NCBI GenBank assembly: GCA_002399505.1
Contig: DHDT01000033.1
Location: 57,186 to 67,717, forward strand
Source: Caryophanales bacterium UBA4869
GTDB lineage: Bacteria; Bacillota_I; Bacilli_A; RFN20; CAG-288
Reading direction: 5' to 3'
DNA length: 10,532 bases
A program made the translations under genes and the position numbers. Positions 1-5,832 of the stretch are shown in pieces. Within the stretch, counting starts at the first letter, position 1. The number at the start of each line of letters is the position of its first letter. The notes under the pieces were generated by a model. The model searched no databases. It was not told the DNA's origin and saw nothing but the letters and a program-made list of their open reading frames with translations.

Positions 1-1370
1 CGGAGAGATATTTTCCCGATAGGAAGATCGACGAAGTTCTCTAAGGAATCACTCTCTTTCAATTCCACCGTATTGATGAAAACGACAGTGGAGTTTACTT
101 TGAGCGAGAGAATTGAAGAAAGAGCAGTCGTATTGCCTCTATATCCTAAAGTGATCGCTAAACGTGGATTGTCTTCTAAGACTGATTCCAATTCAAATTG
201 AACATAGGAATAACGATAGTTGTTGGTGACATAAGCTCCAGCTGAAGCGAGAGAATTATTGACGATCTTTGGTCCGTTAAGTGTGGCATCTTCGGCTTCA
301 AAACGGCAATTGTCTCTTTTTGAAGAATAATTGATATTTGAATTCAGATAGAAAGAATCAAGGTAGAATATTCCACCTTTGTTTTCAATTGAAAGTATAT
401 TCTCATCTCTTTGAATTGAGATATTTCCGATATTGATTTCAGTGTAGGATACCGTGACATCCCTTAAGTGATTATCAAAGACCATGTTGCCGTTGAGAGT
501 GATTTTCAGCTGAACGCTTTCACTTTCCTTGGCTGATTTTTTAATTCTTATCGAAAGCTGGGTTGAAGTCTGAGTAGAAGAAAAAAGATGACAGGTGCTG
601 CTGTTTCCCTTTTCGGAGAAATAAGTTGAAAAGGTAGAACCGGCTTCGCTGTCTTTGATGACTAGAGCACCATTTTGCTCCATCTTCTCAGAAGGGAATT
701 CCTGCTTTCCTTCATTGGCATTGAACGATTCGCTGTATTTGCTGTTGACAGTCTTTAAACTGACACTGGTGGTTCGATCATAGTTTGGGGTCAGAACAAA
801 ATAATCGAAAGTGAATTCCGTATTGGAAGAGGAGACAATCTCAATCGTATTCTTTCCTTCTTTCAGCTTAAGTGTGCATATATCGTTCTCGATAAAATCA
901 TAGGTGTTATAAGAAGGAGCTATCGATATTCCTGATAAGTTCTTGTGGTCGGAGTTGAGACTGAGAGAGAAAAGACTGTTGGCTTCTATTCTTTTGTTGG
1001 TGTCTGATAAAAGGGAAACAGAAGCCTGGAATTTATAGATAGCCGATTTATCGGCAATCAATGAATAGGAAAGAGATGAGCCTTTGGTGATGCTGCTTAC
1101 TACCTGGCTTCCAGAGGCACTGATGTATTCGAGAACCTGGGCCTGACCGAAAAGGTCAAAATCTTCAGCTTCGTAAAGCTGTGCGCCATAGGTGGAATCA
1201 GCTTTCTCATCTTGGCTTCTGTCTACATATTGACTATAGGTATAGGAAGGAAAACTCTCTAAGCTGTCAGGGCTGTTCAAGGCAAAGAAACTGATCAAAA
1301 CCGTTGTCAGAACAGCAAAGACTGTGGAGATGACGGCAAAGATGACATATAGTTTATTTTTCTTTGTCAT
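1..1370 (-). CDS. Membrane-anchored protein with tandem carbohydrate-binding-like (CBM6/CBM35-type) modules, partial
   Basis: The frame is open from an ATG at 1370 to the left edge, giving 456 residues with no stop, so the C-terminus is missing. The start is supported by GGAG about 8 nt upstream (TTTGGAGAATGACCATG) and overlaps the end of the kinase gene by 17 nt, which suggests translational coupling. Residues 7-30 form one hydrophobic segment after MTKKNK, a signal anchor or uncleaved signal, so the rest should be outside the cell. Three beta-rich modules follow, at about 65-195, 210-348 and 355 onward. Modules 1 and 3 open with the CBM6/35-like signature (LYEAEDFDL, RFEAEDATL). Modules 1 and 2 close with the typical final strand (FDYFVL, LDSFYL). 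No catalytic domain is visible in the part present; one could lie beyond the edge. The likely role is binding glycan at the cell surface. The module assignment is by pattern recognition, and module 2 is the least certain. Confidence 0.75.
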   Translation of the reverse strand, partial: MTKKNKLYVIFAVISTVFAVLTTVLISFFALNSPDSLESFPSYTYSQYVDRSQDEKADSTYGAQLYEAEDFDLFGQAQVLEYISASGSQVVSSITKGSSLSYSLIADKSAIYKFQASVSLLSDTNKRIEANSLFSLSLNSDHKNLSGISIAPSYNTYDFIENDICTLKLKEGKNTIEIVSSSNTEFTFDYFVLTPNYDRTTSVSLKTVNSKYSESFNANEGKQEFPSEKMEQNGALVIKDSEAGSTFSTYFSEKGNSSTCHLFSSTQTSTQLSIRIKKSAKESESVQLKITLNGNMVFDNHLRDVTVSYTEINIGNISIQRDENILSIENKGGIFYLDSFYLNSNINYSSKRDNCRFEAEDATLNGPKIVNNSLASAGAYVTNNYRYSYVQFELESVLEDNPRLAITLGYRGNTTALSSILSLKVNSTVVFINTVELKESDSLENFVDLPIGKISL

Positions 1371-2697
1371 GGTCATTCTCCAAACCTAAAGGGATCATCA
1401 CGTCGACTTCAAACATGTCATCAGCGATGATGACATCAAGTTGGCTATTGTATTTTTTGGCGATCTGTTCCATGCTTTTTAATCCAAAACCATGATTGAC
1501 CGTATCCTTTTTAGTAGATTTGAATTTCATGTCAGTGTCTTTGGCATCAGCAGGCAGATAATAATTCTCACAGTGAATATGTGCGAAGTTCTTAATTTTT
1601 TTGACAGTCAGAGAGATGAAACGGGATTTGGAGTCGGGGACCTTTTCTTCATATTCCAAAGCGTTGTCGAGCATATTGCCAAAGAGTGAATAAGTATCGG
1701 CTTCGTTCATGAACAGAAGGGAACTGCCATCGACCATGCAGGTAAGCTGGACTTCTTTTTTCTGGCAGCGGAGTGAAATGTTGGAGAGGATGACATCTAA
1801 GACTTCATTTCCGGTTTTGATGACGGCATCATAGATATAGATGGAGCTTTCCAACTGTTTCATCATGCTGTCTACACCCTGATTGGGGTTGGAGCTTTCA
1901 CGGTAATTCTGAATCTGATGTCTTAAATCGTGGCATTTGATGTTGATGATATCCATGCTTTCTTTCTGTATCTGATACTGTTTGCGGTCTTCGTTCCACA
2001 TCTGCTTGATGATGGAAATCATGGTGTTGCTTTCTTCAGTCTTCATCATGTTGAGGAAGAAGGAAGTCATCAGGACTATATAGAAGAGGAAGGCGATAAA
2101 TAAGAAAAGAGAGAACTGACTCTCTTTATTGGAAATGATTATTCCTGAGGTTTCAAAGAGAAGAGAGACGATGATAAAAAGCCAGACGAAGGCAAAAGTG
2201 AATTTGGCTGATACCTGTTCGGTTCTTCCTTTGAAATTTCGGACGAAGATAAAGTAGATGAATATTGCCGATAAGACAAAAGCCAGCATTTCTATGAGCC
2301 ATTGGAGGTAAGTTGAAGGAAAGACAGAAGCCAATTGGAGAATGGATATAGTGATCATGGAGACTGCCTTAGTTATATTCTTCCCCAGAAAGACTACGGC
2401 TGCGATGAAATAACGGGTGCTGTTGTTCTGGGATATCAGGAAAAACAATGAGAAGATAGCCAATAAATAAAGGATAATATCGAATATAATCACTAAATAT
2501 GGTGATAGAGTTTCTGTTATTGATTTATCTAGAAATGCGAATAAAGCACAAAAAGCAATTCCTATTGATACACAGGAAACAGCTCTTATTGCAAAGTTGT
2601 GACGGCGGTCCATCTGTCTGATCTCAATTATCACTAGAATCAGGCATTGGAAAAAAGCCAACAGGTGAGTTCCAAAGTATGTAAAATATTCTGTCAT
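1354..2697 (-). CDS. AgrC-like sensor histidine kinase (GHKL ATPase, HPK10 type), copy 1
   Basis: This is a 447-residue membrane sensor kinase. Residues about 10-215 hold six or so hydrophobic segments, the polytopic input domain of AgrC-type kinases. A helical linker (about 220-250) leads to the H-box KCHDLRHQIQ, with H256 as the predicted phosphoacceptor. The GHKL ATPase domain has an N-box LFGNMLDNALE (N341, N345) and a G-box NHGFGLKSM (402-408), and ends with a complete strand FEVDVMIPLG. It should autophosphorylate H256 and pass phosphate to the LytTR regulator encoded just upstream. Its ATG lies 1 nt past the regulator's TAG stop, with only a weak AGG as ribosome binding site, so coupled translation is likely. 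Its own 3' end overlaps the modular binding protein gene. In AgrC the input is a cyclic peptide, but no agrB or agrD gene is visible here, so the ligand is unknown. The charged tail ENDHDKEK is an ordinary ending. Confidence 0.93.
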   Translation of the reverse strand: MTEYFTYFGTHLLAFFQCLILVIIEIRQMDRRHNFAIRAVSCVSIGIAFCALFAFLDKSITETLSPYLVIIFDIILYLLAIFSLFFLISQNNSTRYFIAAVVFLGKNITKAVSMITISILQLASVFPSTYLQWLIEMLAFVLSAIFIYFIFVRNFKGRTEQVSAKFTFAFVWLFIIVSLLFETSGIIISNKESQFSLFLFIAFLFYIVLMTSFFLNMMKTEESNTMISIIKQMWNEDRKQYQIQKESMDIINIKCHDLRHQIQNYRESSNPNQGVDSMMKQLESSIYIYDAVIKTGNEVLDVILSNISLRCQKKEVQLTCMVDGSSLLFMNEADTYSLFGNMLDNALEYEEKVPDSKSRFISLTVKKIKNFAHIHCENYYLPADAKDTDMKFKSTKKDTVNHGFGLKSMEQIAKKYNSQLDVIIADDMFEVDVMIPLGLENDHDKEK

Positions 2698-2698
2698 T

Positions 2699-3403
2699 CT
2701 ATAAACCTAGATAAGAATTAAGAGAAGAAAGGAAGGCTTTTTTCTTGGAGTGGGATATTGATATCGGTATTTTCCTGTCGGTCAGATAAACGGTATCTTT
2801 ATCGGTTCCCACAACATACTTCATATTGACGATAGTCGAATGGTTACAGCGGATAAAAGGGCCTTTTGACAATTCGCTTTCAGCGGCGGCCAAAGTTTTC
2901 CACACTTCAAAATCTCCTTGCTCGGTATGATAAATCAAGAGGTGATCGGAGATTTCAAGATAATAGACAGTGGAGAGATAGACTTTCCTCGTTCCACCGA
3001 CTGTTTTCAGAACCACTTCGTCTTCGTTGTTGCTGATTAAGATTCTCATCGTCTTTTTCATCAGGGATGAGAAACGGGCATAATTGATAGGCTTCAATAC
3101 GTAATCCAAGGCATCAACTTCATAGCCTTTGATTGCGTATTGAACCATATTGGTTATGAATATCAATACGACCTTTTTATCAAAAGCCCGGATTCTCTTT
3201 GCCAAGTCCATGCCGTTGATAGCCGGCATTTCAATATCGAGGAGAATCAGATCATAGGGTTTCTTTTCATCAAGAAAAGACAATCCGTTATTGTAATAAT
3301 GGATTTCAAACTCAATGCCGTTGTCTTTTTGAAAATGAATTAGATGTTCATGGAGGATGTCATAGGCAGCTTTTTCATCTTCGACTATCGCTACATTTAT
3401 CAT
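2699..3403 (-). CDS. LytTR-family response regulator, copy 1
   Basis: This is a 234-residue AgrA/LytR-type transcription regulator. The receiver domain (1-120) has the acidic cluster VEDE (8-10), phosphoacceptor D56 in LILLDIEMP, T84 in FITN and K104 in LKP. The C-terminal LytTR DNA-binding domain (about 128-232) includes FIRCNHSTIVNMKYV and ends near SLNSYLGL. The ATG at 3403 was chosen because MINVAIVEDE aligns exactly with the start of the second regulator (MVKIAFVEDD) and puts the catalytic residues at the same numbers. A GTG at 3451 would add 16 residues unlike any receiver start. Neither start has a clear Shine-Dalgarno sequence, and the ATG may lie very close to the transcript start. 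It ends in TAG, 1 nt before the kinase ATG. It probably acts with that kinase and may bind the divergent control region beside it. Confidence 0.92.
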   Translation of the reverse strand: MINVAIVEDEKAAYDILHEHLIHFQKDNGIEFEIHYYNNGLSFLDEKKPYDLILLDIEMPAINGMDLAKRIRAFDKKVVLIFITNMVQYAIKGYEVDALDYVLKPINYARFSSLMKKTMRILISNNEDEVVLKTVGGTRKVYLSTVYYLEISDHLLIYHTEQGDFEVWKTLAAAESELSKGPFIRCNHSTIVNMKYVVGTDKDTVYLTDRKIPISISHSKKKAFLSSLNSYLGL

Positions 3404-3419
3404 TTTGTTTTGATTACTT

Positions 3420-3448
3420 ATTTTACTATATTCTGTGAGCAAAAAGAA
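3420..3448 (-). promoter_or_regulatory. Possible promoter of the left two-component operon
   Basis: On the minus strand a TAAAAT -10-like hexamer (3425-3420) lies 17 nt after a weak TTCTTT (3448-3443). If real, transcription would begin around 3413 and leave a leader of only about 10 nt before the ATG at 3403, consistent with the lack of a ribosome binding site there. TATAGT at 3430-3425 is an alternative -10. The -35 matches the consensus poorly, as expected for an activator-dependent promoter but equally for no promoter. Confidence 0.3.
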
Positions 3449-3485
3449 CACCTGATGATAATTGGCTGAGAGTCTAAAAACAGAT

Positions 3486-3518
3486 TTAGGTGTTTTTCCG
3501 TATTAGTTTTGTGTTATT
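3486..3518. repeat. Imperfect direct repeat with 21-bp spacing, candidate LytTR binding site
   Basis: TTAGGTGTTTTT (3486-3497) and TTTTGTGTTATT (3507-3518) agree at 9 of 12 positions and start 21 bp apart. LytTR regulators such as AgrA bind pairs of about 9-bp direct repeats placed about one or two helical turns apart, and 21 bp centre to centre is typical. The position between two divergent LytTR genes fits autoregulation. The repeats are AT-rich and short, so chance similarity remains possible. Confidence 0.45.
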
Positions 3519-3533
3519 CTTTTTAAAAAGAAT
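3516..3533. repeat. 18-bp perfect palindrome in the divergent control region
   Basis: ATTCTTTTTAAAAAGAAT reads identically on both strands without a spacer. With no loop it is a poor RNA hairpin, so a DNA-level role (dimer binding site, or simply a flexible AT tract) is more likely. It overlaps the end of the second direct-repeat element by 3 nt and sits 39 nt upstream of the plus-strand regulator start. Low sequence complexity weakens the case for function. Confidence 0.4.
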
Positions 3534-3572
3534 TGGTCCTGTGTTTTTTTCTTTCTGTTTTGAGGTATCTAA

Positions 3573-4283
3573 ATGGTAAAAATAGCATTTGTCGAGGATG
3601 ACAAGAAGTATCGCGATCTTCTTTCTCAATATTTGAATGTCTACATAAGTAAGAATAAACATGAGTTTTCTTCTCTCTTCTTTTCGGACGGAGAAAAATT
3701 CCTGGCTTCTGATAACAGCTTTGATATCGTCTGTTTCGATATTGATCTTCCCGGAATGAACGGAATGGAAACGGCTAAGAAACTAAGAGAGAAAAACCCC
3801 GAATGCGTAATTCTTTTCATTACCAACTTAGCTCAGTATGCAATCAAAGGCTATGAGGTTGAAGCTTTGGATTTTGCCGTCAAACCTCTTTCTTATCCAG
3901 ACTTTGAAATGAAGATGAACAAAGCCCAGCGCTACCTTGAGAAAAAACAGAACTATCAGGTTTCAGTCGATACAATCGACGGAACTATCGCCCTTCTCAA
4001 TACTGATGACATTCTTTATGTCGAGGTGATCAAACATTATCTGACTTATCATACGAAGACTAAGGACTATGTCGTCAGAGGGACGATGAAAAAAGAAGAG
4101 AATAAGCTCAAGTTTGATTTCTTTTTCCGTACCAACAGCGGATTTTTAGTCAATATGAAGAACATCTCACAGGTAGATGGCGATACGATCTATATCGGCA
4201 AGAAGGCTCTTCCGGTATCGAGAAGCCGCAAGACTGACTTCATCAAAGCCTTTGCCGGGTATATCGGAGGAATCGGAAAATGA
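3573..4283 (+). CDS. LytTR-family response regulator, copy 2
   Basis: This is a 236-residue AgrA/LytR-type regulator. The receiver domain has VEDD (7-10), phosphoacceptor D56 in VCFDIDLP, T84 in FITN and K104 in VKP. The LytTR domain spans about 128-230, with FFRTNSGFLVNMKNI matching the equivalent segment of copy 1. Both copies share the segment FITN..QYAIKGYEV.ALD, which supports a common origin by duplication and inversion. The ATG at 3573 follows GAGG by 7 nt. The gene ends in TGA that overlaps the next gene's ATG (ATGA), so regulator and kinase are translated together. Targets are unknown; the adjacent control region and the downstream glycosidase genes are the nearest candidates. Confidence 0.95.
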   Translation: MVKIAFVEDDKKYRDLLSQYLNVYISKNKHEFSSLFFSDGEKFLASDNSFDIVCFDIDLPGMNGMETAKKLREKNPECVILFITNLAQYAIKGYEVEALDFAVKPLSYPDFEMKMNKAQRYLEKKQNYQVSVDTIDGTIALLNTDDILYVEVIKHYLTYHTKTKDYVVRGTMKKEENKLKFDFFFRTNSGFLVNMKNISQVDGDTIYIGKKALPVSRSRKTDFIKAFAGYIGGIGK

Positions 4284-5590
4284 CCTTTCATCTTAATCCC
4301 TATGATTTCTTCGAGGAAATCCGCTATATCACTGAGATTATCATCGGTGAATATCTATTGTTCATTCCTTCTCCCATTCAGAAGAGATCGAAATTTCTGT
4401 TGAGAATCTGCATATCTACTCCGATTCTCATCCTCAGCAGTTTCTTTTATTTCCTGATCTTCAAATCCATCGCTGATTATGTCGGTCCAGACGGAAGTTT
4501 AGGATATCTTCGTTTTGTCTTCAGTGGCTGGTATAGTTTTCTGATCATCTTAAGCTGTCTGAATATCTGTTTTCTCTTTGATACGACAGGAGGAATCATC
4601 ATCTCCCGCTGCCTTATCGCCTGGTGTTTTCAGCATCTGGAATATGCTATCGTCAATGAGGCGATGGGCTTAGGATTCTGGAAAAACGGCCGAATCAATT
4701 ATCTTTGGGCATATATTCTTATTTCGATAGTCACCTGTGCTCTGGTCTTCTTTCTCATGTACAAGATATTCCATAAGTTCATGAAGGTGACTGATATCGA
4801 CAAAAAGAGCAAAGGCTTCACCTGGTTCTATGTGCTGTTCTTTCTGATTCTTCTTTGTATAACTTTCTATTGTCAGAAGATCTTCAACGCCTTTATCAAA
4901 ACTGACATCTATAACGCTTATTTTGCGGTGTTTGTCGATTCTCTGACCTGCGTCATCGTCTTAGTAAGCCAGTTTATGATTTACAGTCTCAATCTTTCCA
5001 ATATTCAGAAGAAGGAAGCTCAGCTTCTTTTGGCTGAAAGAGAAAAGCAGTATGAACAGAACAGGGAAGCTATCACGATCATCAATAAGAAAAGCCATGA
5101 TCTCAAACACCAGATACTCGCCTTAAAGGGAATGAGTTCTGATAAACAGGATGAAGCATTGAAAGATGTCTATTCCAGCATCAGCATCTATGATTCTTCC
5201 TTTCATACTGGGAATGATGTTCTTGATACTATCTTCACTCAGAAGAAACTTGTTGCCGAAAAGAAGCATATCTCCATCACTTCGATAATTGACGGAACCG
5301 CTTTGAACTTCATCGATAAACTGGACTTGTATGTTCTCTTTGGAAACGCTCTTGATAACGCCATTGAAGCCTGCGAAAAACTTGAGAATCGAGAAGAGAG
5401 AATAATCTCTGTCAATATCAAGAATATCAAAGGTTTTGCCTCCATTCAAGTCGAGAACAATTTCGACGGTGTCATCAACGCCGTCGGGGATTCTCTTTCC
5501 ACCAGCAAGAATGACAAGGTCTATCACGGATACGGATATCAGAGCATTTTAGATATCGTTCATAAATATAAGGGACAGGTAGTTTATTAG
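4280..5590 (+). CDS. AgrC-like sensor histidine kinase, copy 2, ended early by an in-frame TAG
   Basis: This 436-residue kinase has a polytopic membrane input region (about 15-240, roughly six hydrophobic segments), a coiled linker (about 242-265), the H-box KKSHDLKHQI (H273), an N-box LFGNALDNAIE (N356, N360) and a G-box HGYGYQS (416-422). It overlaps the upstream regulator gene by 4 nt. The protein stops at KYKGQVVY, where the paralogue continues for about 26 residues including the last beta strand of the ATPase domain. Reading through the TAG at 5588-5590 gives VQDQVFILQILIPERV then TGA, which matches the expected family ending. So the gene is either a recent nonsense mutant or the TAG is sometimes read through. 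Whether the shortened protein folds and works is unknown. All phosphotransfer and ATP-binding motifs precede the stop. Confidence 0.9.
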   Translation: MTFHLNPYDFFEEIRYITEIIIGEYLLFIPSPIQKRSKFLLRICISTPILILSSFFYFLIFKSIADYVGPDGSLGYLRFVFSGWYSFLIILSCLNICFLFDTTGGIIISRCLIAWCFQHLEYAIVNEAMGLGFWKNGRINYLWAYILISIVTCALVFFLMYKIFHKFMKVTDIDKKSKGFTWFYVLFFLILLCITFYCQKIFNAFIKTDIYNAYFAVFVDSLTCVIVLVSQFMIYSLNLSNIQKKEAQLLLAEREKQYEQNREAITIINKKSHDLKHQILALKGMSSDKQDEALKDVYSSISIYDSSFHTGNDVLDTIFTQKKLVAEKKHISITSIIDGTALNFIDKLDLYVLFGNALDNAIEACEKLENREERIISVNIKNIKGFASIQVENNFDGVINAVGDSLSTSKNDKVYHGYGYQSILDIVHKYKGQVVY

Positions 5591-5641
5591 GTGCAGGACC
5601 AGGTCTTCATTTTACAGATTTTAATTCCTGAACGGGTCTGA
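5591..5641 (+). other. In-frame remnant or readthrough extension of kinase copy 2
   Basis: Directly after the TAG, 16 sense codons and a TGA (5639-5641) continue the same frame. They encode VQDQVFILQILIPERV. Compared with kinase copy 1 (IADDMFEVDVMIPLG) the acidic residue, the phenylalanine, the alternating hydrophobics and the terminal I-P align without a gap. This is the last strand of the GHKL ATPase fold. No start or ribosome binding site is needed or seen. Confidence 0.7.
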
Positions 5642-5668
5642 TTACCGGTTTTGCCTAATTCAATACCG

Positions 5669-5701
5669 AAAAAGCCTGGTTTTAAAAAATCAGGCCTTTT
5701 T
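5669..5701 (+). terminator. Rho-independent terminator after the second two-component operon
   Basis: AAAAAGCCTG (5669-5678) pairs with CAGGCCTTTTT (5691-5701), with one bulged C. The loop region can pair further through its T and A runs. A T-rich stretch forms the 3' arm. It lies 28 nt after the TGA at 5641, so it fits the original, longer kinase gene, and it separates the sensor operon from the glycosidase genes. Confidence 0.75.
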
Positions 5702-5717
5702 AATGTATTCTTTCAGA

Positions 5718-5746
5718 TGTAAGCCCTTGCATATACCTTGTGCAAG
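5718..5746. promoter_or_regulatory. Cluster of three TGYAAG half-sites upstream of the GH3 gene, candidate operator
   Basis: TGTAAG (5718-5723), CTTGCA (5726-5731) and TGCAAG (5741-5746) form two overlapping inverted pairs, one spaced 2 nt and one spaced 9 nt. The first pair, TGTAAGCCCTTGCA, matches 10 of 12 fixed positions of the catabolite-response element TGWAANCGNTNWCA but lacks the central CG, so it is at best a degenerate CcpA site. Other LacI-family repressors also use such arrangements. It lies about 90-115 nt before the GH3 start, right after the terminator, where a promoter and operator would be expected. TATTAT at 5774-5779 could be a -10, but no good -35 precedes it. Confidence 0.4.
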
Positions 5747-5832
5747 TCTAAGAAAGGATAAAAGGAGGCTTTTTATTATCGGATTCTTATGTCATACGAG
5801 CTGAGATGATGCTAAAAGAAAGGAAAAAGCAA

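Larger units (their letters stand above)
3404..3572. promoter_or_regulatory. Divergent control region between the two two-component operons
   Basis: These 169 nt separate two regulator genes transcribed away from each other, so promoters for both operons should lie here. The stretch is AT-rich and holds a 21-bp-spaced direct repeat and an 18-bp palindrome, listed separately. A third GTGTT element occurs at 3541-3545, 30 nt after the second. The plus-strand gene has a good ribosome binding site, GAGG at 3562-3565, 7 nt before its ATG. I found no convincing -35/-10 pair for the plus-strand operon. No small peptide gene of AgrD type is visible on either strand. Confidence 0.7.

Noticed and set aside
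3404..3451. N-terminal extension of the left regulator from a GTG at 3451
   Set aside because: The 16 extra residues match no receiver domain start, there is no ribosome binding site, and the paralogue begins exactly where the internal ATG does.
3404..3572. A hidden AgrD-like signalling peptide gene between the two operons
   Set aside because: The only ATG-started frames there are a few codons long, and no agrB-type gene is present.
5588..5590. Genetic code change with TAG or TGA read as sense
   Set aside because: TAG ends the regulator at 2699-2701 at the expected length, TGA ends the second regulator inside an ATGA overlap, and Trp is TGG, so the standard code fits.
5806..5832. Upstream ATG start for the GH3 enzyme
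   Set aside because: It lacks a good ribosome binding site and would put nine mostly charged residues before the signal peptide. The ATG at 5833 has AGAAAGGA at proper spacing.
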